Positions 8,601 through 18,901 of a stretch of 64,000 nucleotides of DNA are shown here, piece by piece (within the stretch, counting starts at the first letter, position 1; each line of letters starts with the position of its first letter). Source of the DNA: Paraburkholderia monticola (GTDB taxonomy: Bacteria > Pseudomonadota > Gammaproteobacteria > Burkholderiales > Burkholderiaceae); assembly GCF_001580545.1 (NCBI RefSeq), contig NZ_LRBG01000003.1, positions 248,001 to 312,000 on the forward strand, given 5' to 3'. The notes below the pieces were generated by a model. The model saw only the letters and a program-made list of their open reading frames with translations. It did not search any database and was not told where the DNA came from. Made by a program: the position numbers and the translations under genes.

Positions 8601-9464
8601 TTATGCGGGCGACGGCGCCGACAGCAGCGCGCGCAACTCGGCGAGCACCGGCGCGCCGTCCGGACGCGCGCCGCGCCACACGTAGAACGATTCGGCGGCC
8701 TGCTCGACCAGCATGCCGAGGCCGTCGGCGCCACGCGCGCCGAGCTTTGCCGCGTGCTGCATGAAGACGGTCGGATGGGCGCTGTACATCATGTCGTAGG
8801 CGAGCGTGCCGTTGCCGAAGGCGCGGTCGTCGCACTCCGGCAACGCGGCCTCGAGGCTGCCCGCGGTCGCATTGACGATCACGTCGTACTGGCCTGCCTC
8901 GATCGCGCGGGCGCTGCCGCCGACGAGCCGGCAGTGCGCGTCGCTCGCGGCTTGCGCGAACTGCTCGACCAGCGCCTCGGCCTTCTGCGCCGTGCGGTTC
9001 ACGATGGTCAGCGTATGCGGCGCACGGTCGAGCATCGGCAGCACGACGCCACGCGCGGCGCCGCCCGCGCCGAGCAGCAGGATGCGCGCGCCCTTCAGCG
9101 GCACGCCGAGATTCACCTCGATGTCGCGCACGAGGCCGAAGCCATCCGTGTTGTCGCCGTAGATGCCGTCGGCGTCCACCCGCAACGTGTTCACCGCGCC
9201 GGCCGCCGCCGCGCGCGGCGACAGCGTGTTGGCGAACGCATGCGCGTCGAGCTTGAACGGCACCGTCACGTTCAGGCCGCGCCCGCCCGCTTCGATAAAC
9301 GCGCGCACGTGCGGCACGAACGCGTCGACCGGCGCGAGCAGATGGCCGTACTCGACCGGCTCGCCGGTTTGCGCCGCGAAGCGCGCGTGGATGAACGGCG
9401 ACTTGCTATGACCGACCGGATTGCCGATGACCGCATAGCGGTCGCGTGCTTCGTTGCTGCTCAT
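8601..9464 (-). CDS. aroE: Shikimate dehydrogenase
   Basis: AroE reduces 3-dehydroshikimate to shikimate with NADPH in aromatic amino acid synthesis. The 287-residue protein begins with the substrate-binding [10 protein letters not shown], has the catalytic Lys in NVTVPFK and the NTDGFG Asp, and carries a Rossmann GAGGAARG. The C-terminal [10 protein letters not shown] region is also typical. Its ATG overlaps the stop of the upstream RNB gene by four bases. Confidence 0.95.
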   Translation of the reverse strand: MSSNEARDRYAVIGNPVGHSKSPFIHARFAAQTGEPVEYGHLLAPVDAFVPHVRAFIEAGGRGLNVTVPFKLDAHAFANTLSPRAAAAGAVNTLRVDADGIYGDNTDGFGLVRDIEVNLGVPLKGARILLLGAGGAARGVVLPMLDRAPHTLTIVNRTAQKAEALVEQFAQAASDAHCRLVGGSARAIEAGQYDVIVNATAGSLEAALPECDDRAFGNGTLAYDMMYSAHPTVFMQHAAKLGARGADGLGMLVEQAAESFYVWRGARPDGAPVLAELRALLSAPSPA

Positions 9465-11575
9465 CGTCCCGGCTCCGTGATGTTTTGATCGGTGTCGGCG
9501 GTGTTGGGGGCGTCGTTGCCGTCGCCGCCTGCCGCGGATTCGTCGCCGCCGGCGGTGTCGGCTTCCGCCTCGGCTTCCGCTTCGCTTTCGGCGCTGGCGT
9601 CGGCCGCGTCGAGCAGTTCCTCTTCGCCCTCGTCCTCGCCTTCTTCCGCTTCGGCGCCGCTCGTCACGGTCGGCGCATCGAGCACATGCAGCAAACGCAC
9701 CGACGCTTCGATCGTCAGTTCATCGATCGACATCACTTCCATCTGCAAGCGCGTACCGCGCGCATGCACGCCGAGCCCCGGCACGTGCAGCAGCAGCGGA
9801 ATTTCTTCCAGACGCACGAGATCGCCCTTCACGACCGACGCCACCACCTGCTTGCGGTTTTCCTGCGTGAGCCAGCGCAGACACCAGAAGTACTCCATGC
9901 GGCGCTGATAGTCGGCGTAAGCGGTGTAGGTGTCGTCGAAGCCCTGCACGACCGCGAACAGATCGGCGTCCTTCGGCTTGAACGGCGCGGCGAGCTTCGC
10001 GGTCACGCCGTGCTGCACGCACGCGATCAGCTGCCACTGATTCACGAGGTCGACGTAGCGGCGCAGCGGCGACGTGCTCCACGCGTACTGCGTAACGCCG
10101 AGCCCTTCGTGCGGCGCCGCGTTGGTCTGCATGCGCGTGCGCTTCGGGCCGCTGGGCGCGCCAAACGCGCGCTGCGTGCGATAGATGCCCGGCACACCGT
10201 GATCGTGCAGGAACGCGCCCCACGACGAATTCGCGAGAATCGCCAGCTCGGCGACGATCGTGTCGAGCGGCGAGCCGCGCCGGCGCGGCGTGATCGTGAT
10301 GTGCTCGCCTTCGACGTAGAAATTGAAGTCGGTATTGCGCTGCACTTCGCGGCGCAGGCCGTAGCCGGCGCGCGCGGTCTGGCGCTTTTCGAACAGCGCC
10401 TGGGCGAACGGCCACAGCACGGCGATATCGTCCTTGTGCGGATACTCTCCGCTGCCTTCGGCGAGCGCTGCTTCGGTGACGACTTCGTCGAGCGTGTTGT
10501 GGCGCAGGTTGTTCTTCACGAACACGCGCTCGGCGCGCGTCTCGCTCGCGACGATTTCCTGCGTTTCGCGATTGATGATCACGTACAGCGACAGCGCCGG
10601 GCGATACCCGCCCTCGGCGAGCGTGAACGTGTCGACGACGCTGTCGGGCAGCATCGTAATCTTGTCGCCGGGCATGTAGACCGTCGACAAACGCGCGCGC
10701 GCGATCGCGTCGACGTCATCGCCACGCTGGATGCCAAGCGCCGGCGCGGCGATGTGCACACCGATGCGCACGCGACCGTCGGCCAGATGCTCGACCGAGA
10801 ACGCGTCGTCGATTTCGGTCGTGGTGATGTCGTCGATCGAGAATGCCTCGACGTCGGCCTGCGGCAGATCGTCGGGCACGTTCGCGGCCGCGACCGACGG
10901 GAAGCCGGTGCCATGCGGGAAGAACTCGGACAGGAACTTCGCCTCGTGCAGCGCGCGCGGCGACGCGATCGCGCCGCATTCGAGCATCAGCCGGGCCTGC
11001 GAGATGCCGCGCGCGGCCGCGGCGGCTTCGAGCGCCTTGTACTCGATCGTGTTCTTGTCGGGCTTCGTCAGCAATGCGAGCCCCTTGCCGCCCGCGAACG
11101 CGTCCGGCAGACGGCCTTCCTTCAGCTCTTCCTCGTACTGTGCCTGCACGAGCGCCTGCTGACGCTTGCGCTCGAGGCCCGCGAGCGCCATTTTCAGCTG
11201 CTCCTGCGGCGCGCGCTGGTACATGCCGCGGCCCTTGCGACGGAAGTACACCGGCGCGCCATGCATGCGCAGCACCAGCGCCGCGCGCTCGATCGCACCG
11301 AAGCTCTGGCCGAAGTACTCGGCGCCCAGCGTCGCGAACGGGAATTCCTCGTCCGGCGCGCACTCCCACAGGAAGTCGAGATCGATGTCCTGCGCGAGCG
11401 CGTCAGCCTGCTGCATCAGTTCGGCCGCGGTGGGCTTCTCGAACTCGATCAGCACATCCTTCGCGCGCACCTTCGCGCGCCGCCCGCCCGGCAACTCGAC
11501 CTGAAATGCGTCGCCCTGGCGCGACAGCACGCTGCCGGCCTTGAAACTGCCCGATTCCTCGAAGAAAACGTTCAC
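9461..11575 (-). CDS. RNB-domain (RNase II/R family) ribonuclease
   Basis: This 704-residue 3'-5' exoribonuclease-like protein has a central RNB catalytic domain. The active-site region near residue 250 reads SIDDITTTEIDDAF, and the conserved RNA-clamping segment YAWSTSPLRRYVDLVNQWQL lies in the C-terminal half. The usual second catalytic Asp (D207 in E. coli RNase II) aligns with Glu here; the other three Asp are kept. A strongly acidic Glu/Ala-rich tail covers the last 60 residues. The start is GTG with a GAGAG site upstream. It is clearly RNB family, but I cannot assign it to rnb or rnr. Confidence 0.88.
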   Translation of the reverse strand: MNVFFEESGSFKAGSVLSRQGDAFQVELPGGRRAKVRAKDVLIEFEKPTAAELMQQADALAQDIDLDFLWECAPDEEFPFATLGAEYFGQSFGAIERAALVLRMHGAPVYFRRKGRGMYQRAPQEQLKMALAGLERKRQQALVQAQYEEELKEGRLPDAFAGGKGLALLTKPDKNTIEYKALEAAAAARGISQARLMLECGAIASPRALHEAKFLSEFFPHGTGFPSVAAANVPDDLPQADVEAFSIDDITTTEIDDAFSVEHLADGRVRIGVHIAAPALGIQRGDDVDAIARARLSTVYMPGDKITMLPDSVVDTFTLAEGGYRPALSLYVIINRETQEIVASETRAERVFVKNNLRHNTLDEVVTEAALAEGSGEYPHKDDIAVLWPFAQALFEKRQTARAGYGLRREVQRNTDFNFYVEGEHITITPRRRGSPLDTIVAELAILANSSWGAFLHDHGVPGIYRTQRAFGAPSGPKRTRMQTNAAPHEGLGVTQYAWSTSPLRRYVDLVNQWQLIACVQHGVTAKLAAPFKPKDADLFAVVQGFDDTYTAYADYQRRMEYFWCLRWLTQENRKQVVASVVKGDLVRLEEIPLLLHVPGLGVHARGTRLQMEVMSIDELTIEASVRLLHVLDAPTVTSGAEAEEGEDEGEEELLDAADASAESEAEAEAEADTAGGDESAAGGDGNDAPNTADTDQNITEPGR

Positions 11576-11807
11576 TCAATACTCTCGTTCTGACTTGCAT
11601 CTGCCGGCGCGCCCGACGCCCAATGGCGATCGATCACTGCATGCGCGGCACGGCAACCTGTTCGTGATAAGAATCCGCGGCGCGCACTGCGCGCGCCGGC
11701 GCGGGTTGAAACTTGCGAATCTTGCGACCTGCGGTGGCGGTCGGTGTGTCTTTCTGACGTCCTTGCAGGGAGGGTGCAGCTAGTGGTGCCGCCGCCCTTG
11801 CGCGTCG

Positions 11808-12422
11808 TCAGACCGTCGCGCGCGGTGCCGGCGGCTCGACGTGTTCGGCGTCGCAAAACGCCAGCACGTCGTCGAGATACTGCGCGAACTCGCTGATCGC
11901 GTGGTCGCTGCCTTCGATCAGCGTCGTGCGCGCGCCCGGATAGTGCGCGAGCATCTCGCGGTAGTCGAGCACCTCGTCGCCGGTGGCTGCCATCAAATAA
12001 TAGCGTTCGGGCCGCGTGATCGATGCGACCCCGAGCGCGCGTAATTCATCCAGATGATGCGGCTCGACCACGATGCTACCGCCGCCGTGCCACAACGGCT
12101 GCTCGCCGAGATACGCGCTCAGATCGCGCTGCGGCACGACCGCCGGGTTCAGCAGCACGGCCGGCCAGCCGTGCTTCTCGGCCAGATGGGTGGCGAAGTA
12201 GCCGCCGAGCGAGCTGCCGATCACCGTCACCTGCTGCGCACCGCCCTTCGCGCGAGCCTCGGCCACCCGCGCTTCGGCGAGCGCGATCGTCTCGAGCGGC
12301 GAGACCGGCAGCATCGGGCAGCACCATTCGTCGGCGCGGCCGAGTTCGGCAAGACGCGCCGCCAGCAGGCGCGCCTTGAACGAATTCGGCGACGACCGGA
12401 AACCGTGCAGATAGAGAATCAC
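11808..12422 (-). CDS. YqiA/YcfP-family alpha/beta-hydrolase (esterase)
   Basis: A 204-residue alpha/beta-hydrolase begins with ILYLHGFRSSPNSFKA. The nucleophile elbow is GSSLGG and the likely catalytic His is in EGSDHAISEF near the end. This arrangement matches the YqiA family, for which short-chain esterase activity is known. The start is a GTG overlapping the mpl stop by four bases, so the gene is coupled to mpl. The physiological substrate is unknown. Confidence 0.85.
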   Translation of the reverse strand: MILYLHGFRSSPNSFKARLLAARLAELGRADEWCCPMLPVSPLETIALAEARVAEARAKGGAQQVTVIGSSLGGYFATHLAEKHGWPAVLLNPAVVPQRDLSAYLGEQPLWHGGGSIVVEPHHLDELRALGVASITRPERYYLMAATGDEVLDYREMLAHYPGARTTLIEGSDHAISEFAQYLDDVLAFCDAEHVEPPAPRATV

Positions 12423-13813
12423 GACGCGCCTCGCGCCGAAAGACCGTCGAGCAGCTTCTGATGCACGCCGCCGAAGCCGCCGTTGCTCATCACCAGAATC
12501 TGGTCGCCGGGGCGCGCCGCGTGGACCACGGCCTTCACTAGCGCGTCGAGGTTGTCGAACGCCTGCGCCTTGCCGTCGAGCGGCGCGAGCGCCTCGCCGA
12601 GGTTCCAGCCGAGCGCGTCGCGCCCGCTCGGCGCGCCGTAGCCGAACACGAGGTCGGCGTCGGCGAGGCTCGCGGGCAGTTGCGCCTTCATGACGCCGAG
12701 CTTCATCGTGTTCGAGCGCGGTTCGAGCACCGCGAGAATGCGCGTGTTGTCACGGCCGACGCGCGCGCGCAGCCCGGCCACCGTCGTTTCGATCGCGGTG
12801 GGGTGATGGGCGAAGTCGTCGTACACGGTCACGCCGTCGACGCTGCCGCGCACTTCCATGCGGCGCTTCACGTTGCGAAAGCCGGACAGCGACTTCGCGG
12901 CCTGCGCGGGCGGCACGCCGACGTGGCGCGCGGCGGCGATCGCGGCGAGCGCGTTCATACGGTTGTGCTCACCCTGCACCTGCCAGGCGACCACGCCGAC
13001 GCGCTCGCCGTCGTGATAGACGGCGAAGCGTTCGTCGACGGGCACGCCTTGCTCGGCCGGTTGAATCTCCCAGCCGCCCTGCACGCCAAAGCGTTCGACC
13101 TCGCTCCAGCAGCCGCGCGTTAGCACGCGCTCGAGCGCGTCCTCGCGGCCGTTCGTGACGACTCGGCCGAGGCGCGGCACCGTACGGATCAGATGATGGA
13201 ACTGGGTTTCGATCGCGGCGAGATCGGGGAAGATGTCGGCGTGATCGAATTCGAGATTGTTCAGCACGGCCGTTTTCGGGCGGTAATGGACGAACTTCGA
13301 ACGTTTGTCGAAGAACGCGGTGTCGTATTCGTCGGCTTCGATCACGAAGAAGCTCGAATCCGTGAGCCGCGCCGATACGCCGAAATTCAGCGGCACGCCG
13401 CCGATCAGGAAGCCGGGGTTCAGTCCCGCGTCTTCGAGCAGCCAGGTGAGCATCGAGCTCGTGGTGGTCTTGCCGTGCGTGCCGGCCACCGCCAGCACCC
13501 ACTTGCCGTTCAGCACGTGCTCGCCGAGCCATTGCGGACCGGACACATACGGCAGACCGCGGTCGAGAATCGCTTCCATCAGCGGGTTGCCGCGCGTGAC
13601 CACGTTGCCGATCACGAACAGATCCGCGTTCAGGCCGTTCAGCTGGTCCGCGTCGTAACCCTCGATCAGACCAATGCCTTGCGCCTCGAGCTGCGTGCTC
13701 ATCGGCGGATAGACGCCGGCGTCGCAGCCGGTCACCGTGTGGCCCGCGTTGCGCGCGAGCACCGCGAGTCCGCCCATGAAGGTGCCGCAGATGCCGAGGA
13801 TGTGGATGTGCAT
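12419..13813 (-). CDS. mpl: UDP-N-acetylmuramate:L-alanyl-gamma-D-glutamyl-meso-diaminopimelate ligase
   Basis: Mpl reattaches the recycled murein tripeptide to UDP-MurNAc in the cytoplasm. The 464-residue Mur-ligase protein starts MHIHILGICGTFMGG, as Mpl proteins do, and has the ATP-binding [11 protein letters not shown] near residue 115, then EADEYDTAF and DDFAHHPTAI. The ATG at 13813 is used; the open frame continues upstream but without family similarity. AmpD, which acts in the same recycling pathway, lies at 29084. Confidence 0.95.
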   Translation of the reverse strand: MHIHILGICGTFMGGLAVLARNAGHTVTGCDAGVYPPMSTQLEAQGIGLIEGYDADQLNGLNADLFVIGNVVTRGNPLMEAILDRGLPYVSGPQWLGEHVLNGKWVLAVAGTHGKTTTSSMLTWLLEDAGLNPGFLIGGVPLNFGVSARLTDSSFFVIEADEYDTAFFDKRSKFVHYRPKTAVLNNLEFDHADIFPDLAAIETQFHHLIRTVPRLGRVVTNGREDALERVLTRGCWSEVERFGVQGGWEIQPAEQGVPVDERFAVYHDGERVGVVAWQVQGEHNRMNALAAIAAARHVGVPPAQAAKSLSGFRNVKRRMEVRGSVDGVTVYDDFAHHPTAIETTVAGLRARVGRDNTRILAVLEPRSNTMKLGVMKAQLPASLADADLVFGYGAPSGRDALGWNLGEALAPLDGKAQAFDNLDALVKAVVHAARPGDQILVMSNGGFGGVHQKLLDGLSARGAS

Positions 13814-14002
13814 AAGCCTGTCGTGCCGCGCGGGCGTTTTTTGCGAGGGATGGGAGAGCCGCAGGAGGGCCGGAACGGCCATCTGCAAAGGACGCCTATT
13901 GTAACCGACGCGGCGCGCGCTGCTCCCCGCCAGCCACGCCCGGCGCCACCCGCTCCGGGGCGCCGAACCGCGTCGCCAGGGCCGATCGAGTATCATGCAA
14001 GG

Positions 14003-14653
14003 ATGGTCCGCAAATCACATTTCGATCCGCAGCGCGTGCGCGAGGAAATCGCGATCGCGGCTGCACGCCTGATTGCCGAAGACGGCCTGGACTACGCCAG
14101 CGCGAAGCGCAAAGCGGCCCGGCAGGTCATCGGCGAGACCCGTATTGCCGGCGAATGGCTGCCGGACAACGATCAGATCGAAGAAGAGATCCGCGAATAC
14201 CAGGCGCTGTTCCAGGGCGACAGCCAGCCGGCGCTGCTGCGGCGCTTGCGGGTGATCGCGGTCGACTGGATGGAGCGGCTCGCGCCGTTCAATCCATATC
14301 TAACGGGCGCGGTGCTCGGCGGCACGGCCGGCGAACATTCGGATGTCCATCTGCAGGTGTTTTGCGACAACCCGAAGGAAGTCGCGATCTACCTGCTCAA
14401 TGCGAACATCCAGTACGACGTGTCGGAAACACGGCACTTCGCGGGTCGCGGCTATGTGGAGACGCTGAGCTTCCTGTGGCGCCCCGCGGACGAACGCGGC
14501 GCGGAGCCGGTCGGCATCCACCTCGCGCTGTACGAAACCGACGACCTGCGCGGCGCGGTACGCGCCGACGCGCGCGGTCGCACGGCGCGAGCCAATTTGC
14601 AGGCGGTGCAGGCGCTGCTCGACGGCGACCCAGTGCCGTCCTTCACCAATTGA
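14003..14653 (+). CDS. Conserved protein of unknown function
   Basis: I cannot name this 216-residue protein. The N-terminal half is helical and charged (REEIAIAAARLIAEDGLDYA). The centre, FNPYLTGAVLGGTAGEHSDV followed by a hydrophobic strand, resembles the G-[ST]-x(9)-D-x strand of minimal nucleotidyltransferases, though the second Asp is His. That fold assignment is a weak guess. It has no signal peptide or membrane segment. The start is set by an AAGG site and by the divergent mpl promoter region. It precedes tlpA by 24 bp and probably shares its transcript. Confidence 0.75.
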   Translation: MVRKSHFDPQRVREEIAIAAARLIAEDGLDYASAKRKAARQVIGETRIAGEWLPDNDQIEEEIREYQALFQGDSQPALLRRLRVIAVDWMERLAPFNPYLTGAVLGGTAGEHSDVHLQVFCDNPKEVAIYLLNANIQYDVSETRHFAGRGYVETLSFLWRPADERGAEPVGIHLALYETDDLRGAVRADARGRTARANLQAVQALLDGDPVPSFTN

Positions 14654-14677
14654 ACTGAACAGACAGAACAGAGCACG

Positions 14678-15253
14678 ATGAACACAAGACGTATGCTGGC
14701 GGGCGCGGTCGTCGCGCTGGTCGCCGCGGGCGGCGGGGTGCTGGCCAATCACTGGTTCAATCGCGATAGCGAGGTCGCGTACGCGGCGCAGGCCGGTGCG
14801 CAAGCCGGCTCACAGTCCGATCCGCATGCGACGAACCCCGTCCAGCAACTATGGGCCGCGCCGGTTACGAACGTCGACGGCAAGCCGCAGTCGCTGAGCC
14901 TGCTCAAGGGCCGCCCGATCGTCGTCAACTTCTGGGCCTCCTGGTGCGGTCCGTGCGTCGAAGAAATGCCGGCGCTGTCGCAGATCCAGCGCGAGTATGC
15001 AAAGAAAGGCATCCAGTTCGTCGGCCTCGGCGTCGACTCGGAAAAGAACATCCAGACCTTCCTGCAGAAGGTCAAGGTCGCCTACCCGATCTACGTGACC
15101 GGCTTCGGCGGCGCCGACCTCGCCCGCGCATTCGGCAACAACGCGGGCGGACTGCCGTTTACCGTCGTGATCGACGCAAAAGGCAACATTCGCTCGACAA
15201 AATTGGGCCAGATCGACCCCGCGGCCCTGCGTCAGACGCTCAATGCGCTGTAA
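14678..15253 (+). CDS. TlpA-like thiol:disulfide oxidoreductase
   Basis: This is a membrane-anchored periplasmic thioredoxin-like protein of 191 residues. A single N-terminal hydrophobic anchor spans about residues 6-23, an Ala/Gly-rich linker follows, and then a TlpA/ResA-type domain with the redox motif WCGPC (C90 and C93). The cis-Pro loop is in GGLPFTVVI. Such proteins usually reduce disulfides during cytochrome c or copper-site maturation; the partner here is unknown. Confidence 0.88.
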   Translation: MNTRRMLAGAVVALVAAGGGVLANHWFNRDSEVAYAAQAGAQAGSQSDPHATNPVQQLWAAPVTNVDGKPQSLSLLKGRPIVVNFWASWCGPCVEEMPALSQIQREYAKKGIQFVGLGVDSEKNIQTFLQKVKVAYPIYVTGFGGADLARAFGNNAGGLPFTVVIDAKGNIRSTKLGQIDPAALRQTLNAL

Positions 15254-15401
15254 ATTTCCCGATTTCCGGGACTGTGCTATTTGGCATCCGATTCCGTGCA
15301 GAACGAGCAAAAATGCGCGAATAATTCCCGAATTTGAGTGAAGTTGGGCCCACGGCCGCGCCGCCGCCCGCGCCAGCCGACGCCCCGTACGCGCGCGAAA
15401 C

Positions 15402-15431
15402 TAGACAAGTTTCTCTAATCAGCGCTAAAGT
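15402..15431 (+). promoter_or_regulatory. Possible promoter of aroQ-accB-accC
   Basis: A TAGACA -35-like hexamer (15402-15407) is followed after 18 bp by TAAAGT (15426-15431). It lies 30 bp upstream of the aroQ start. Both hexamers are imperfect. Confidence 0.4.
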
Positions 15432-15461
15432 TCGCGCAATTCCACGGAAAAAGAAGCGACC

Positions 15462-15917
15462 ATGACGCGACTGCTGGTACTGCACGGCCCCAACCTCAAT
15501 CTTCTCGGCACCCGGGAACCCGAGGTCTACGGTCGCGTGACCCTGCCGCAGATCGATCAGGCGCTGGCGGATCGCGCAGCCGACGCAGACGTCGAGCTTG
15601 CGTCGTTCCAGAGTAATCATGAAGGCGCGCTGGTCGACCGTATTCAGGCCGCCCGCACCGAGAAAACCGATTTCATCCTGATCAATCCCGCCGCGTACAC
15701 GCACACGAGCGTGGCCATTCGGGACGCACTAGCGGGGGTCGGCATCCCGTTCGTCGAGATTCATCTGTCGAACGTGCATCGTCGCGAACCGTTCAGGCAT
15801 CACTCGTATTTCTCCGACCAGGCTGAGGGCGTCATCTGCGGCCTCGGCTGGAAGGGGTATCTGTACGCGCTCGAATTCGCGCTCGACCGGCTCGCGGCCG
15901 GCTCGTCGCGCGGCTGA
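15462..15917 (+). CDS. aroQ: Type II 3-dehydroquinate dehydratase
   Basis: AroQ converts 3-dehydroquinate to 3-dehydroshikimate. The 151-residue protein has the hallmark [17 protein letters not shown] with the catalytic Tyr at 23, an NPAAYTHTS segment, and the catalytic His in [20 protein letters not shown] ribosome site precedes the ATG. It heads a unit with accB and accC, a common betaproteobacterial arrangement. Confidence 0.96.
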   Translation: MTRLLVLHGPNLNLLGTREPEVYGRVTLPQIDQALADRAADADVELASFQSNHEGALVDRIQAARTEKTDFILINPAAYTHTSVAIRDALAGVGIPFVEIHLSNVHRREPFRHHSYFSDQAEGVICGLGWKGYLYALEFALDRLAAGSSRG

Positions 15918-15996
15918 ATCCAAACACGTCCAATTTGAGCCGGCTACTGCACGCTTGCACGCGCCGGCACACTACGCATTGAAAAGGGGCACCCTG

Positions 15997-16467
15997 ATGG
16001 ATCTACGTAAACTCAAAACTCTGATCGACCTCGTCTCGGAGTCCGGTATTTCCGAACTCGAAGTGACCGAGGGCGAAGGCAAGGTCCGCATCGTCAAGAA
16101 TGCGCCGCCGGTTTACGTCCAGCAGTCCCCCTCGTACGCCGCACCGCAATTCCCGCAGGCCGCACCGGTAGGCGCGGTCGAAGCACCGGCCGCTGCGGGT
16201 GCTCCGGCCACGCCGGCCGCCGTCGCGCCGCAGGGTCACGTGGTGACCTCGCCGATGGTCGGCACGTTCTACCGCGCACCGTCGCCGGGCGCCGATCCGT
16301 TCGTCCAGGTCGGCGACACGGTCAAGGAAGGCCAGACCATCTGCATCATCGAAGCGATGAAGCTGCTCAACGAGATCGAGTCGGACAAGTCCGGCGTGGT
16401 CAAGGAAATCCTCGTCGAAAACGGCCAGGCGGTCGAGTACGGCCAACCGCTGTTCGTGGTCGGCTAA
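15997..16467 (+). CDS. accB: Biotin carboxyl carrier protein of acetyl-CoA carboxylase
   Basis: AccB carries the biotin that shuttles carboxyl groups in malonyl-CoA synthesis. The 156-residue protein has the conserved N-terminus [13 protein letters not shown], a Pro/Ala-rich linker (about 45-80) and a C-terminal biotinyl domain. The biotinylated Lys is K122 in [11 protein letters not shown]. The ATG at 15997 follows AAAAGGGG; the longer upstream frame is rejected. accC follows after 116 bp. Confidence 0.97.
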   Translation: MDLRKLKTLIDLVSESGISELEVTEGEGKVRIVKNAPPVYVQQSPSYAAPQFPQAAPVGAVEAPAAAGAPATPAAVAPQGHVVTSPMVGTFYRAPSPGADPFVQVGDTVKEGQTICIIEAMKLLNEIESDKSGVVKEILVENGQAVEYGQPLFVVG

Positions 16468-16583
16468 CGCGGCACGCACTATCCGCCGCCCGCGCGCCGC
16501 TCTTCCCGAGGCGCGCGACCGATCCTCTGCGGCAGCCGACGTCGTGACCGACCCGGCGCCCATTGATGAGTCGAAAACCCGCT

Positions 16584-17948
16584 ATGTTTGAAAAAATCCT
16601 CATTGCCAACCGTGGCGAGATCGCGCTTCGTATCCAGCGCGCCTGCCGCGAACTCGGCGTCAAGACGGTCGTCGTCTATTCGGAAGCCGACAAGGAAGCC
16701 AAGTACGTGAAGCTCGCCGACGAGGCGGTCTGCATCGGCCCGGCACCGTCGAATCTGAGCTATCTGAACATGCCTGCGCTGATCAGCGCGGCCGAAGTCA
16801 CCGACGCCGAAGCGATTCACCCCGGCTACGGCTTCCTGTCAGAGAACGCCGACTTCGCCGAGCGCGTCGAGCAGTCCGGCTTCACCTTCATCGGCCCGCG
16901 TCCGGAAACGATCCGCATGATGGGCGACAAGGTCACGGCGAAGCAGACCATGATCAAGACCGGCGTGCCTTGCGTGCCGGGTTCGGAAGGCGCTCTGCCG
17001 GACGATCCGAAGGAGATCGTGAAGATCGCCCGCCAGGTCGGCTATCCGGTCATCATCAAGGCTGCTGGAGGCGGCGGTGGCCGCGGCATGCGCGTGGTGC
17101 ACACGGAAGCGGCGTTGGTCAACGCGGTCAACATGACACGTGAAGAAGCCGGCCGTGCGTTCGGCAACCCGCAGGTCTACATGGAGAAATTCCTGGAGAA
17201 CCCGCGGCACATCGAAATCCAGGTGCTGGCCGATTCGTTCAAGAACGCCGTGTGGCTGGGCGAACGCGACTGCTCGATGCAGCGTCGTCACCAGAAGGTG
17301 ATCGAGGAAGCGCCGGCGCCGGGCATCGCGCGTCGTCTGATCGACCGCATCGGCGATCGTTGTGCGGACGCATGCAAGAAGATGGGTTACCTCGGCGCGG
17401 GCACCTTCGAGTTCCTGTATGAAAACGGCGAGTTCTACTTCATCGAGATGAACACGCGCGTGCAGGTCGAGCACCCGGTGACCGAGCTGATCACGGGCGT
17501 CGACATCGTGCAGGAACAGATCCGCATCGCGGCGGGCGAAAAGCTTGCGTTCCGTCAACGCGACATCGTGTTCAAGGGCCATGCGATCGAATGCCGGATC
17601 AACGCTGAAGATCCGTTCAAGTTCACGCCGTCGCCGGGACGCCTGACCTCGTGGCACATGCCGGGCGGTCCCGGCATCCGGGTCGATTCGCACGCGTACA
17701 ACGGCTATTTCGTGCCGCCGAACTATGATTCGATGATCGGCAAGCTGATCGCTTACGGCGCGACGCGCGAACAGGCGATCAAGCGGATGCGCATCGCGCT
17801 GTCGGAAATGGTGGTCGAAGGCATTCAGACCAACATCCCGCTGCACCGTGAGCTGATGCTCGACGCGAAGTTCGTCGAAGGCGGCACCAGCATTCACTAC
17901 CTCGAAAACCGGCTGGCTGCGCGTCAGCAGGTTGCGGAAGAAGCGTAA
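16584..17948 (+). CDS. accC: Biotin carboxylase subunit of acetyl-CoA carboxylase
   Basis: AccC carboxylates the biotin of AccB using ATP and bicarbonate. The 454-residue protein starts [17 protein letters not shown], the family signature. It has the Gly-rich ATP loop [21 protein letters not shown] and the ATP-grasp [14 protein letters not shown]. The ATG at 16584 gives the standard N-terminus; an in-frame ATG at 16566 would add six residues. prmA starts three bases after the stop. Confidence 0.97.
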   Translation: MFEKILIANRGEIALRIQRACRELGVKTVVVYSEADKEAKYVKLADEAVCIGPAPSNLSYLNMPALISAAEVTDAEAIHPGYGFLSENADFAERVEQSGFTFIGPRPETIRMMGDKVTAKQTMIKTGVPCVPGSEGALPDDPKEIVKIARQVGYPVIIKAAGGGGGRGMRVVHTEAALVNAVNMTREEAGRAFGNPQVYMEKFLENPRHIEIQVLADSFKNAVWLGERDCSMQRRHQKVIEEAPAPGIARRLIDRIGDRCADACKKMGYLGAGTFEFLYENGEFYFIEMNTRVQVEHPVTELITGVDIVQEQIRIAAGEKLAFRQRDIVFKGHAIECRINAEDPFKFTPSPGRLTSWHMPGGPGIRVDSHAYNGYFVPPNYDSMIGKLIAYGATREQAIKRMRIALSEMVVEGIQTNIPLHRELMLDAKFVEGGTSIHYLENRLAARQQVAEEA

Positions 17949-17951
17949 GTC

Positions 17952-18854
17952 ATGAGCTATCGGGAACTGGTCGCCGAACTGGCACGCGAGCACGCGGAGG
18001 AGTTGTCCGACGCGCTGCTCGAGTTGGGCGCGCTGTCGGTATCGGTCGAAGACGCCGACGCCGACACGCCCGACGAACAGCCGTTGTTCGGCGAGCCCGG
18101 TCTGACGCCGGATCGCACGGCGTGGCAGCACTCGCGCGTGATCGCGCTGCTCGCGCCGGAACACGATCCGGCCGTGCTGCTGACCGCCGCGGCCAACGAA
18201 ATCGGACTCGAAGCCGCGCCGGCCTACACCGTGCGCGAGGTCGAGGAGCAGGACTGGGTGCGGCTCACGCAGTCGCAGTTCGATCCGATCCAGATCGGCG
18301 AGCGCATCTGGGTCGTGCCGTCGTGGCACGACGCGCCGGACCCCGACGCGCTCGTGCTCGAACTCGATCCGGGCCTCGCGTTCGGCACCGGCAGCCACCC
18401 CACCACGCGACTGTGCATGGAGTGGATCGAGCAGTCGGTCAAGGCCGGCCAGTCCGTGCTCGACTACGGCTGCGGCTCGGGCATCCTCGCGATTCTCGCG
18501 AAGAAGTGCGGCGCCGATCCGGTGATCGGCATCGACATCGATCCGCAGGCGGTCGAATCGGCGCGTCACAATAGCGAGCGCAATCGCGCCGAGGTCACCT
18601 ATGGCCTGCCCGACGCCTGTCCGGCCGGCGAGTTCGACGTCGTGGTCGCGAACATCCTGTCCAATCCGCTGAAGCTGATGGCGTCGATGCTGTCGTCGAA
18701 GGTGAAGCCGGGTGGACGCATCGCGCTGTCGGGCATTCTCGCGCGCCAGGCCGACCAAGTCGCGCAGGTCTACGCGCGCTGGATCGATATCAGCGTGTGG
18801 CGCGAGCATGAGGGCTGGGTGTGCCTCGCCGGAACACGCCGCGAAACCAATTAG
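17952..18854 (+). CDS. prmA: Ribosomal protein L11 methyltransferase
   Basis: PrmA trimethylates ribosomal protein L11 using S-adenosylmethionine. The 300-residue protein has an N-terminal substrate-recognition domain and a C-terminal class I methyltransferase domain with the SAM motif [12 protein letters not shown], the family-specific FGTGSHPTT loop and VANILSNPL. It is three bases downstream of accC and likely in the same transcript. Confidence 0.96.
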   Translation: MSYRELVAELAREHAEELSDALLELGALSVSVEDADADTPDEQPLFGEPGLTPDRTAWQHSRVIALLAPEHDPAVLLTAAANEIGLEAAPAYTVREVEEQDWVRLTQSQFDPIQIGERIWVVPSWHDAPDPDALVLELDPGLAFGTGSHPTTRLCMEWIEQSVKAGQSVLDYGCGSGILAILAKKCGADPVIGIDIDPQAVESARHNSERNRAEVTYGLPDACPAGEFDVVVANILSNPLKLMASMLSSKVKPGGRIALSGILARQADQVAQVYARWIDISVWREHEGWVCLAGTRRETN

Positions 18855-18901
18855 AATAAGGCGTATTGTCACCCCAACGGCCTCAGGCTCAACGGCTCGA
18901 T

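Noticed and set aside
13898..13926. Promoter for mpl (TACAAT on the minus strand)
   Set aside because: The -10 is good, but the -35 at 17 bp (GGAGCA) is too far from consensus to list.
16839..18872. 677-codon minus-strand frame opposite accC and prmA
   Set aside because: Antisense shadow of two well-conserved genes, with no recognisable motif.
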